64,000 nt of DNA from NCBI RefSeq assembly GCF_000373245.1, contig NZ_KB890754.1, positions 241,635 through 305,634 on the forward strand, given 5' to 3'. The position numbers and the translations under genes are program-made. The stretch's first letter is position 1, and every line of letters starts with the position of its first letter. Positions 1-8,405 of the stretch are shown piece by piece. This DNA comes from Echinicola pacifica DSM 19836 (GTDB taxonomy: Bacteria > Bacteroidota > Bacteroidia > Cytophagales > Cyclobacteriaceae). The notes under the pieces are model-generated. The model worked only from the letters and a program-made list of their open reading frames with translations. It ran no database searches and was not told the origin of the DNA.

Positions 1-2
1 AT

Positions 3-1199
3 GCGGATAAGCTAGAGAAGATAATGTTTAACCTGCTTTCCAATGCATTTAAGTTTACTGATGAGGGTGGTCAGATCAAGGTGAATGTTCAGTATTCTCC
101 GGAGGAGAAACCAAAGGGCACCTTAACTATAGAGGTCGCTGATACTGGAATGGGGATAAGCGAGGAGGACCAGCAGCAGATTTTTGAGCGGTACTTTACG
201 GGCCAAGCTCCCAGTGATTCGCTCAATCAGGGAAGTGGTATCGGTCTGAGCATAGTCAGGGAGTTTACCCGACTGCACGGAGGCACTATCAGGCTGAAAA
301 GCCAACTGGGAAAAGGAAGTGTTTTCACTATTTCCCTGCCCGTGGAGGCGCTTAGTCCGGGCATGGAGGAGGAAGAATATAGGGAAGAATGGGAAGCTGA
401 CAGTGATAGGAAGACCATCCTTTTGGTGGAGGACAATGAAGAATTTATCCATTACCTCAAAGGAGTGCTGGTGGAAGAGTATGCCGTCATCACCGCCCCA
501 AATGGTATAGAAGGTGAAAAACAAGCCTTTCAGCATATTCCAGATCTGATCATAAGTGATATCATGATGCCTGGTAAGACAGGGGTGGAGCTATGCCAGC
601 TGCTGAAACATGACCTGCGTACCTCTCATATTCCCATCATCCTGCTGACGGCCAAGACCTCCGAGGAGAAACAGCTGGAAGGGCTCGACAGCGGGGCAAA
701 TCACTATATCACTAAGCCCTTCAAGGTGGAGCTATTAATGCTAAGAATAAGAAATCTTCTGGCAGAAAGGCAGTTGCTTCAGGAGCGTTTTCAGAAGCGG
801 ATAGGCGTCATCACCAGTGAAGTGCAGCTGGAATCTATGGATGATAAGCTCATTCAGAAGGCGGTAAAAATAGTGGAAGACAATATGGATAATCCTGAGC
901 TATCTGTGGAGATGCTCAGCAGTGAGCTGGCGATGAGCCGAGTGCACCTGTATAAGAAGCTCACCTCACTGACAGGGCAGAAGCCGCTGGAATTTATCCG
1001 GCTCATTCGCCTGGAGCGCGCAGCACAGCTACTGCAGCAAAACCAACTCAATGTTTCCGAAGTAGCCTATGAAGTAGGCTATACCAATGCCAAGTATTTC
1101 ACCAAACACTTCAAAGCGAGGTATAAGGTGATTCCTTCAGTATATGCCAAGCAGCCTTATGCTATTTCTGAAAATGGCGATGAAGCAGAGGACGATTAA
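3..1199 (+). CDS. Hybrid two-component system regulator (HTCS), C-terminal part
   Basis: The gene is open at the left edge; the frame is readable from base 3, and the first in-frame ATG (24) lies inside the domain, so it is not the start. What remains is a histidine-kinase ATPase domain (N box with NLLSNAFKFT, then DTGMGI and GSGIGLSIV), a receiver domain (ILLVEDNEE, phospho-acceptor Asp in SDIMMPG, the conserved Lys in ITKPF) and a C-terminal AraC-type double helix-turn-helix (LYKKLTSLTGQKP and VAYEVGYTNAKYFTKHFK). This kinase-receiver-AraC order is the signature of Bacteroidota HTCS proteins, which sense glycan fragments through a periplasmic region (here off the window) and switch on the adjacent Sus-type locus. 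It lies directly upstream of susC-like and susD-like genes in the same orientation, so it is very likely their activator. The sensor half cannot be judged. Confidence 0.95.
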   Translation, partial: ADKLEKIMFNLLSNAFKFTDEGGQIKVNVQYSPEEKPKGTLTIEVADTGMGISEEDQQQIFERYFTGQAPSDSLNQGSGIGLSIVREFTRLHGGTIRLKSQLGKGSVFTISLPVEALSPGMEEEEYREEWEADSDRKTILLVEDNEEFIHYLKGVLVEEYAVITAPNGIEGEKQAFQHIPDLIISDIMMPGKTGVELCQLLKHDLRTSHIPIILLTAKTSEEKQLEGLDSGANHYITKPFKVELLMLRIRNLLAERQLLQERFQKRIGVITSEVQLESMDDKLIQKAVKIVEDNMDNPELSVEMLSSELAMSRVHLYKKLTSLTGQKPLEFIRLIRLERAAQLLQQNQLNVSEVAYEVGYTNAKYFTKHFKARYKVIPSVYAKQPYAISENGDEAEDD

Positions 1200-1693
1200 T
1201 AGTGGAATAGGGCTTTGCCAAAGGCAGGTGATAATGGGCTGGAAAAGGGAGTAAAAGGGAGTAGTGGCAGGTAGATACTCTGCTGTCAGGAGGACCGGGA
1301 CTTCGACAAACTTGTATAGATTACCAATTTTAGATTTTGATCTCAAAATTTTTTCTCTAAAAATCATGCATAATACTCCCTGAAAACGGCCTTGAATGGG
1401 TTTTTAAGCATTGTTAACATTTGTACCCCATCAAATAAACATTTCATCACCCTGATATTTTTTCCTTCATGGTACATTAGATTAGGAAATTAACCTAAAC
1501 CCAATATGCAGAACATAACCGAACGAATTCTCCCGAGGATTGGCTATACTTCAGTCCTTTCTAATGTCTTACTTTATATGTTTCCGATGAGGCATCTCCA
1601 GATAGCGAGATGTATATCGGTGAATCGTGAGTGTGAAGCCAGACCTTCTTATTCTCCCACTGAAATTTCTAATACCTATTACACCTATTGAAT
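1200..1693. other. Intergenic region between the HTCS gene and susC-like gene
   Basis: This non-coding stretch precedes the leader hairpin of the susC-like gene. A 61-codon open frame at 1506-1691 ends just before that hairpin, but it has no recognisable motif and is not called as a gene. No convincing pair of Bacteroidota promoter boxes (TTTG / TAnnTTTG) was found by eye. The susC-like promoter is expected somewhere here. Confidence 0.5.
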
Positions 1694-1732
1694 AAGTGTT
1701 TCTGGCAGCGCTATGTCAGGGACACTTTTTTC
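1694..1732 (+). promoter_or_regulatory. Terminator-like hairpin in the susC leader
   Basis: An 11-base arm (1694-1704) pairs with 1717-1727 through nine Watson-Crick and two G-U pairs, with a 12-base loop, and a run of T follows (1726-1732). It sits 35 bases upstream of the susC-like start codon, in the same orientation. It could be an attenuator within the susC mRNA leader, or the terminator of a short upstream transcript. The structure is seen directly; the function is inferred. Confidence 0.55.
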
Positions 1733-1767
1733 CATTTTAATAACCCAATAAATAAACCTGATAAATT

Positions 1768-4700
1768 ATGAAAAAATGCTTACTGCTAGGGTTTCTGTTG
1801 TTATTGACAGGAATCACTTACGCTCAGGTCACGGTGACCGGTAAGGTGAGCTCGGCCAAAGGAGGGGAAGCCATCCCCGGGGTCAGCATCCTGATCAAAG
1901 GGACCACCAAAGGCGTGACCACCAACCTGGAAGGGAATTATACTATCACGGTAAATTCTGAGGATGAGCTAATCTATCGCTCCCTCGGGTATGCTACTCA
2001 GGAAGCTACGGTGGGCAATCAAAGTGTCATCAATATCTCCCTCGAGGAAGATGTTTCCAATCTGGATGAATTTGTCGTGGTCGGCTATGGCACCATGAAG
2101 AAGGCAGATATGACCAGCGCCCATGTGACGGTCTCAGCAGATGCGATCGAAAAGACCGTAAATACCACTTTGGAGCAGGCGATACAAGGTCGTGCTGCCG
2201 GGGTATATGTGACCAAAAATACCGGTGCGCCGGGAGGAGGGCTATCCGTTAATATCCGCGGGGTCAATTCCATCGGAGGAAGCAACGAGCCGCTGTATGT
2301 GGTGGATGGCGTGCAGATCCAGCCGAATACCGTATCCTATGGACCCACCTCCAGCACCAACCCGCTGGCAGGGCTGAATCCCAGTGATATAGAATCCATG
2401 GAGATCCTCCAAGGACCTTCCGCTACAGCCATCTATGGATCCCGAGCCACCAATGGGGTGGTGCTCATCACGACCAAGCGGGGTAAGGCAGGACAGACGA
2501 ATATCAATTATACCTATCTCTATAGCTTACAGGATAAGCCCGAAGAGCTAGATGTGATGAACCTACGCCAATATGCTGAAATGACCAATACTATCAGAGA
2601 GCTGACAGGTGGATCATCCCCGGCAGCATTCCTGGATCCGAGCCTCCTGGGCGAAGGGACCGACTGGCAGGATGCACTCTTCAAGACCGCAGCGCTAAAC
2701 AAGCACGCACTGAGCCTCAGCGGAGGAAATGAAGCGACCAAATACTACCTCTCGGGCGAGTACTTTAACCAGGAAGGGGTGGCCCAGGGCTCAGGTTTTG
2801 AGCGGTACAGCTTAAGGCTAAACCTTGACAATGACGTCCGGGACTGGCTGACTATCGGGGTAAACCTGGCACTCAGTGAGACGGATGAGCAACTGGCGAC
2901 CAGCAGCAGTGATATCATCAATAATGCCATCCAAATGGCGCCAAATATCCCCGTCCAAAATCCTGATGGCAGCTGGGGTGGAGCAGATGGCCTGAATGGA
3001 AGCAGCTTGCAGTTTACACCACCAAACCCCATCGCACTTGCCAATCTCCTGGATCGTTCATTTAAGCGAAGAGGTGCCCTTGGTGGGATCAATGTGAATA
3101 TTCGTGTAATGGAGGGATTGACATTCACCTCCCAGCTCAATGGTAATATCAACTATGCTAATGGTACTTTTTGGACCCCAACTTATACCCTTGGATCCGT
3201 TCGAAATGATGTGAATAGTTTGTCCAATAAGGCCGAAAATAGCTTTTACTGGAATTGGTCGCAGACCCTTACCTATAATAAAACCATTGATAAGCATGAC
3301 TTCACCGCCATGTTTACCCACGAGGCTCAGGAATCCAACTGGCAGTCTATCGAGGGGTCGAGACAGAACTTTACTTCCAATGATCTTCCTGTGCTGGGCT
3401 TAGGATCCTCCCAGGGAGCTACCAATGCCGGCAATAAGAACCAGTGGGCAATGGAGTCCTACCTAGGCCGGCTAAATTATATTTACGATGATAGATACAT
3501 TATTCTGGCGGCATTGAGAGCGGATGGGTCGGCGAACTTCGGTCCGGAAAACCGCTGGGGATATTTTCCTTCCATCTCCGCGGCTTGGAGAGCGTCTGAG
3601 GAAAACTTCATGAAGGGAATTGAGCAGATTGACGAATTGAAGATAAGGTTAGAAACTGGCCTTACCGGAAATCAAGGCAGTGCCAATGCAATCTATGCCC
3701 CGCTCAGCTCACCCAGTGTCCCTACCCCTTGGGGAGGAGGATTCTTAGTCACTAGGTATGGTAATCCAGAGCTCGCATGGGAAGAAACACAGACCTATAA
3801 TTTAGGTTTCAATTTGAATATGTTTAATAATCGCCTGCAGATCGAAGGCGATATCTATAAGAAAGTCACTGACAACCTGCTATTGCCCAATCCACTGCCT
3901 TGGTATATGGGCACAGAGGGCGAAGGAAGCATAGGTACACCTACGGTGAATATTGGTGCATTGGAGAATAGTGGATATGCTTTCACGATCAACACCATCA
4001 ATATTGACAACCGTGCCAGTACCTTCCGCTGGACTTCCAACTTCAACTTTTCTGGCTTCAAAACGGAGGTAACCAAGTTTTATAGTGAGTCAGCCTTCAT
4101 CGATCGTACGGCCTGGTATATGAATGATTTCACACAGCGAGCTGTAGTAGGAAGATCCCCATGGTTGTTTTATGGCTATGAATATGAGGGTATATTCCAG
4201 TCGGTGGAAGAGATCGAGGGGAGTGCCATTCCGGCAGACAATAACGGGCAGCGCCTACCGATCAGTGAAGATGATATCTGGGTGGGAGACGTAAAATATA
4301 AAGACCAAAACGGTGATAATATTATCGATGAGCGGGATCAAACGTTTATCGGTAATCCTTGGCCAAAATTCACCTTTGGTACCACCCAAACTCTGGAGTA
4401 CAAGGGGTTCAAACTGGACATATTATTATTAGGAGCCTTGGGGGCAGATGTATTTAACTATTCCCGATTCTATAATACCAACCCTAATAATATAAATCTA
4501 GGCCGAAACCTGTTGGTGGAGACCTTTGAGTATGCTCGGGTGGAGACGGACGATGATGGAAATCCCTATTTGGCCAATCCCAATACTGATATCCCTAGAA
4601 TCACAGTGAGTGATCCGAATGGAAATGGCAATCGAATCAGTGACCGTTTTGTGGAGGATGGCTCCTATATAAGGCTAAAGAATATTAACCTGAGCTATGA

Positions 4701-4923
4701 GTTCAACAAGCAAATCCTAGGATGGCAAAATGTCATTCGTGGAGCTAGACTTTCTTTTGGGATGCAGAATGTGGCGACCTGGACCAAGTACAAGGGCTAT
4801 GACCCAGAGGTGGGAGCCTATGTGGGCAATAATGTGGAGGCAAGTAAGCAGCTTATCGGCGTGGATTACGGCAGATATCCTTCCACACGTATGTATAACT
4901 TAAGCCTAGGGATTGATTTCTAA
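1768..4923 (+). CDS. SusC/RagA-family TonB-linked outer membrane protein
   Basis: This 1051-residue protein has a signal peptide (about residues 1-19, ending TYAQ), a CarboxypepD_reg-like domain (about 20-100, with PGVSILIKGTTKG and GNYTITV), the family linker DEFVVVGYGTMKKAD, a TonB plug with NIRGVNS and PLYVVDGVQI, and a long C-terminal beta-barrel ending in an aromatic residue (GIDF). SusC proteins form the outer-membrane pore of a TonB-powered importer whose lid is the SusD lipoprotein. The susD-like gene follows after 20 bases, and an HTCS regulator precedes it, so this is the import core of a polysaccharide utilisation locus. The substrate cannot be deduced, because no glycoside hydrolase lies in the window. 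Confidence 0.97.
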   Translation: MKKCLLLGFLLLLTGITYAQVTVTGKVSSAKGGEAIPGVSILIKGTTKGVTTNLEGNYTITVNSEDELIYRSLGYATQEATVGNQSVINISLEEDVSNLDEFVVVGYGTMKKADMTSAHVTVSADAIEKTVNTTLEQAIQGRAAGVYVTKNTGAPGGGLSVNIRGVNSIGGSNEPLYVVDGVQIQPNTVSYGPTSSTNPLAGLNPSDIESMEILQGPSATAIYGSRATNGVVLITTKRGKAGQTNINYTYLYSLQDKPEELDVMNLRQYAEMTNTIRELTGGSSPAAFLDPSLLGEGTDWQDALFKTAALNKHALSLSGGNEATKYYLSGEYFNQEGVAQGSGFERYSLRLNLDNDVRDWLTIGVNLALSETDEQLATSSSDIINNAIQMAPNIPVQNPDGSWGGADGLNGSSLQFTPPNPIALANLLDRSFKRRGALGGINVNIRVMEGLTFTSQLNGNINYANGTFWTPTYTLGSVRNDVNSLSNKAENSFYWNWSQTLTYNKTIDKHDFTAMFTHEAQESNWQSIEGSRQNFTSNDLPVLGLGSSQGATNAGNKNQWAMESYLGRLNYIYDDRYIILAALRADGSANFGPENRWGYFPSISAAWRASEENFMKGIEQIDELKIRLETGLTGNQGSANAIYAPLSSPSVPTPWGGGFLVTRYGNPELAWEETQTYNLGFNLNMFNNRLQIEGDIYKKVTDNLLLPNPLPWYMGTEGEGSIGTPTVNIGALENSGYAFTINTINIDNRASTFRWTSNFNFSGFKTEVTKFYSESAFIDRTAWYMNDFTQRAVVGRSPWLFYGYEYEGIFQSVEEIEGSAIPADNNGQRLPISEDDIWVGDVKYKDQNGDNIIDERDQTFIGNPWPKFTFGTTQTLEYKGFKLDILLLGALGADVFNYSRFYNTNPNNINLGRNLLVETFEYARVETDDDGNPYLANPNTDIPRITVSDPNGNGNRISDRFVEDGSYIRLKNINLSYEFNKQILGWQNVIRGARLSFGMQNVATWTKYKGYDPEVGAYVGNNVEASKQLIGVDYGRYPSTRMYNLSLGIDF

Positions 4924-4943
4924 TTACAAAAATGGACATAATC

Positions 4944-6608
4944 ATGAAAAAATATATAAGTCAAACGCTTTCACTACTCACAGTGGCCACCCTGCTCGGT
5001 GGGCTATGGAGCTGTGGGGAGGAGTTTTTGGACAGACCCCCATTGGATGCCATTGTGGATGCCAATTTCTACCAAAATGATGAGCAGATCCTCGCTGGCA
5101 CTGCGCCATTGTATAATATCGTGTGGTTTTCTTATAATGATAAGGCTTCCCATGGGATAGGAGATGCTCGTGGTGGCGTGCTCACCTCCGGCTCTTACCA
5201 GATCGAGAACGTACGCTTCAATACTACCGGGGAAACTCCCGAAAATGGAGCCTCTTGGAGGGCTTTTTATAATGTGGTAGGCCAGTCCAACACCCTTATC
5301 AATAATGTGAAACAATATGCGGGTGCAGCAGTAACAGATCGTATCAAGCGTCATGGAATTGCCGAAGGCCGCTTTATGAGAGGTCTAGCCTATTCCTATC
5401 TGGTACAAAACTGGGGCCCTGTGCCCTTGATTACCAATAATACCACCTTGCTTCAGGACACCACCATCGCTAGGAATACCGTGGAATCGGTCTGGCAGTT
5501 TATCATCAAAGACTTTCGCTATGCGGCGGAGAATCTTCCTGATGAATCGGTGCAGGAAGGTAGGCTGAATCAGTGGAGTGCTGAAGGGATGCTGGCAAAG
5601 ATGTACCTGACTCGTGCCGGTATCAGCGGCACACGTGATCAGAATGATCTGGACAGCGCGGCTTACTTTGCCAAAAGGGTGATTGATAATAGCGGCGCCA
5701 CGCTGATGGAGGAATATGAGGACCTGTTCAAGACCGTCAATAATAATAACGTGGAGACCTTGGCGGCGCTTCAGTGGACCTATAATGCCGGCAACCTCAA
5801 TGCCTGGGGAGCACAAAACTCGGTGCAGGCATTCCTAGCCTTTGGTTCTGAGATTACCGGCTTTTCTGACGGATGGGGAGGGGATATTGGAGGATCAAAA
5901 TGGATGCTCGAGCTATATGATGATTGGACTTTTGACACACGAAGAAAGGCTAGTTTTATGTTTCCCGGAGATCATTATGATTATATCACTCAGGTGCCTG
6001 CTGGCGGCAGCGCACAGGAACTGAGAGTTCCGGCGCCTAGTGAGGATGCTGGTCAGCCTTATGGATCACGCGCATGGGTGAAAAAATATGTGGTCGGCCG
6101 GCCAGAAGATAACGATGGCAAAGTGGTGCAGCAGGGGACAGAGATAAATACCTATATTCTTCGTCTGGCAGAGGTGTACCTTATCTATGCGGAGGCAGTC
6201 TTGCAGAGCAATCCTAGCGATGCCCTTACCTATTATAATAAGGTCCGGGACAGAGCCGGCGTATCACCGAAGACTTCTGTGGATTGGGAGGATATCTTTT
6301 ATGAGCGTATCAAAGAATTGGCAATGGAGGGACAAGCTTGGTATGAGTTTACCCGCCTGCAATATTATAATCCACAGCTGGCTTACCAGCTTTTGAGCAG
6401 TCAGGATAGAGGTACTTTCAGGATCTATCCGGATCAGATTCCTGATCCTAGAATGTGGGAAATCGAGATCCCTGAAGATGATACCAGCCCGAGGTTTTTT
6501 GATGTGAATGCAAGTAATTTTAACCTGCCGATTCCATCTGTGGAGCTTTCTAAAGCTCCAAATCTGAGAAAACCTCCCGTACCCTATGATTTCAGCGCAG
6601 GAGAATAA
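4944..6608 (+). CDS. SusD/RagB-family nutrient-binding outer membrane lipoprotein
   Basis: The protein has 554 residues from the chosen ATG at 4944 (MKKYISQTLS). An ATG at 4932 would add four residues before a normal signal peptide and is less likely. The lipobox is LWSC with the acylated Cys at residue 24, followed by EEFLDRPPLDAI, the typical SusD N-terminus. The middle holds the TPR-like helices usual for the family (RFMRGLAYSYLVQNWGPVPL), and the C-terminal part has YILRLAEVYLIYAEAVL and the YYNKVRDRAG segment, both SusD hallmarks. It acts as the surface lid of the upstream SusC-type transporter and helps to capture oligosaccharide. It is co-transcribed with that gene and overlaps the next open frame by one base. 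Confidence 0.97.
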   Translation: MKKYISQTLSLLTVATLLGGLWSCGEEFLDRPPLDAIVDANFYQNDEQILAGTAPLYNIVWFSYNDKASHGIGDARGGVLTSGSYQIENVRFNTTGETPENGASWRAFYNVVGQSNTLINNVKQYAGAAVTDRIKRHGIAEGRFMRGLAYSYLVQNWGPVPLITNNTTLLQDTTIARNTVESVWQFIIKDFRYAAENLPDESVQEGRLNQWSAEGMLAKMYLTRAGISGTRDQNDLDSAAYFAKRVIDNSGATLMEEYEDLFKTVNNNNVETLAALQWTYNAGNLNAWGAQNSVQAFLAFGSEITGFSDGWGGDIGGSKWMLELYDDWTFDTRRKASFMFPGDHYDYITQVPAGGSAQELRVPAPSEDAGQPYGSRAWVKKYVVGRPEDNDGKVVQQGTEINTYILRLAEVYLIYAEAVLQSNPSDALTYYNKVRDRAGVSPKTSVDWEDIFYERIKELAMEGQAWYEFTRLQYYNPQLAYQLLSSQDRGTFRIYPDQIPDPRMWEIEIPEDDTSPRFFDVNASNFNLPIPSVELSKAPNLRKPPVPYDFSAGE

Positions 6609-6634
6609 TGCTCACACCCAAAAAGAAAAGGATC

Positions 6635-7912
6635 ATGAAAAAGATAAATAACTATACATTACCGCTGAATATCCTCAGCAGTTTATTGGTCATCCTATTG
6701 GCCATAACCTCCTTGGCCTGCCAGGAAGATGAAGATGAAGTCACCGGTATGCCCACCATAGATCGTATCCGATATACCGACCCTGAGACTGCGGACAGTG
6801 CCTTTACCCGGGCGACACTCGGAAGTACCCTGGCCATCATGGGCAGGAACTTAGGGACCACTCAGCAGGTATATCTAAATGGCTATTCGGTAGGCGTAAA
6901 TCCCGCCTATGTCACCAATGATAATGTGATCGTCACCATCACAGACAGCGTGCCGACGGTGGCCACCGACCCGAATGTATCCAATATGCTAAGGCTAGTC
7001 ACCAAAGGTGGAGAAACATCCATTCCCTTCCAGACCCTGCCTCCAGCACCGCAGATCAGCCGCGTGGGTAATGAATACCTGAAGCCGGGGGATAATTTGA
7101 CACTATTTGGTAGATATTTCTACTTTATCGATACAGTGTTCTTCCCCGGAGAAGGTAATTATGTGACCGAAGGCTTCACGGCCAATAGTACAGGTAGTAA
7201 GCTGACAGTGAAAGTTCCCGATGGATTGGACTTCTCAGAGGGAAATTTTGTGTCTGTGGTCACCCAAAGTGGGGGATCTGCAACCAGCAGAAGGACGCAG
7301 ATCTATGATGGCAACGGCATGGTAGCAGATTTTGATACCGATGGTGCTTTGGAATGGCCTTGGAACTGGGGCTGGGGAATTTCCGGCAATATGATCGTGC
7401 CTTCTATCGGCCCGGTAAATGGCATCGATGGAAACTTTGGAGCCATCGATATGGAGCTGCCTCCAAAGGGCGGCTGGAGTAATGATAAGGTGATGAACTT
7501 TACCAACTGGGGGGGAGCACAGATTTTCCCTACCAGTCCGGCCGATAAATATGCCCCATCGACCCCAGCGGGCAAGTTTGAGATCAGAGTGGAAATCGCT
7601 ATCTCCACCGCCAGCTCCATAGAAGATGTGGAACTTATGATATGGTTTCCTGATAATAAAGGCAATGAACTCACTACCAATGTACCTCTCGTGGATTATG
7701 TAAGCACCACAGACGGTACCTGGTACACGGTCTCCACTAACCTCAGCCAGCTAACCAGCGGAAATGTCCGTCTGGGAACCTATGCAGACTTACTCGCAGG
7801 GGATACCGGAGGGGTGAAGCAACTGAGATTGGTAATACAGAATTATGGCACCGATGGTGTCCCCGTCGTAATGGGCGTGGACAACGTACGCGTGGTACGA
7901 GCGGAACAATAA
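6635..7912 (+). CDS. Surface glycan-binding lipoprotein with IPT/TIG-type domains (SGBP-like)
   Basis: This 425-residue protein starts at ATG 6635; the frame is open from 6608, but that start adds a charged tail before the signal peptide. The lipobox ITSLAC puts the lipid-bearing Cys at residue 29. After it come Ig-like IPT/TIG folds (TLGSTLAIMGRNLGTTQQVYLNG and PGDNLTLFGRYF-type strands, the latter read as PAPQISRVGNEYLKPGD onward). The C-terminal part is a beta-rich, Trp-rich module (ALEWPWNWGWG, WSNDKVMNFTNWGG) like the carbohydrate-binding domain of SGBP-B proteins. Third in order after SusC and SusD, it is most likely the locus-specific glycan-binding protein on the cell surface. A perfect terminator follows 37 bases after the stop, which closes the operon. 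Confidence 0.85.
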   Translation: MKKINNYTLPLNILSSLLVILLAITSLACQEDEDEVTGMPTIDRIRYTDPETADSAFTRATLGSTLAIMGRNLGTTQQVYLNGYSVGVNPAYVTNDNVIVTITDSVPTVATDPNVSNMLRLVTKGGETSIPFQTLPPAPQISRVGNEYLKPGDNLTLFGRYFYFIDTVFFPGEGNYVTEGFTANSTGSKLTVKVPDGLDFSEGNFVSVVTQSGGSATSRRTQIYDGNGMVADFDTDGALEWPWNWGWGISGNMIVPSIGPVNGIDGNFGAIDMELPPKGGWSNDKVMNFTNWGGAQIFPTSPADKYAPSTPAGKFEIRVEIAISTASSIEDVELMIWFPDNKGNELTTNVPLVDYVSTTDGTWYTVSTNLSQLTSGNVRLGTYADLLAGDTGGVKQLRLVIQNYGTDGVPVVMGVDNVRVVRAEQ

Positions 7913-7949
7913 AAAGCGATTAAAAGAATTTTGGATAATGGTTCACACT

Positions 7950-7980
7950 CTCGAAGCGGTAAATTACCGCTTCGAGTTTT
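7950..7980 (+). terminator. Intrinsic terminator of the susCD-like operon
   Basis: A perfect 11-bp stem (7950-7960 with 7966-7976) has a 5-base loop and is followed by TTTT. It lies 37 bases after the glycan-binding protein gene. Confidence 0.9.
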
Positions 7981-8405
7981 AGTTTATAGACCAGGCAGGT
8001 TTTTTCTGGTATCATAGTCAATGGTATTCAGATCAAAAATATAAGTAATGAGCCAAACACCTAGCCCTGCATGACAAGTATCCTATTTGAAAGTGGGGCA
8101 TTGGCTACCCTCGAATCCATGCCTACCGCCGATTTACTAAATGAACTTTAAGGTCTGGAGCCTTAAAATCAATAATTCAAATCAGGGCAGTTGGAAGAAT
8201 AGAAACTTAGCCAGTATAATACAGCGGATAATTGGGGTTTGGATTGACGGATTTATCCAGAGAAATACCCGTGGCGATGTGATGGAATTCCCTTTCCCTG
8301 TCTGTAAATGTGATTCTATTCCCTATTTTAGATGGAGCCATTTGGCTTAGGTCAAAAAGAATGCAGGGGAAAATAATATTCTGAGGAAAAATTGAAATTA
8401 AATCT
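7981..8405. other. Intergenic region before the FG-GAP lipoprotein gene
   Basis: A 69-codon open frame at 8141-8350 (+) resembles no known protein and has no plausible start context, so it is not called. Nothing else was recognised. The promoter of the FG-GAP lipoprotein gene should lie here, since a terminator separates it from the susCD-like operon. Confidence 0.4.

Noticed and set aside
123-536. 137-codon minus-strand frame inside the HTCS gene
   Set aside because: It is antisense to the well-conserved ATPase and receiver domains, a shadow frame.
1506-1691. 61-codon frame before the susC leader hairpin
   Set aside because: No motif, no family; kept only as part of the leader finding.
8141-8350. 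69-codon frame upstream of the FG-GAP lipoprotein gene
   Set aside because: No motif, poor start context, overlapped by another frame on the other strand.
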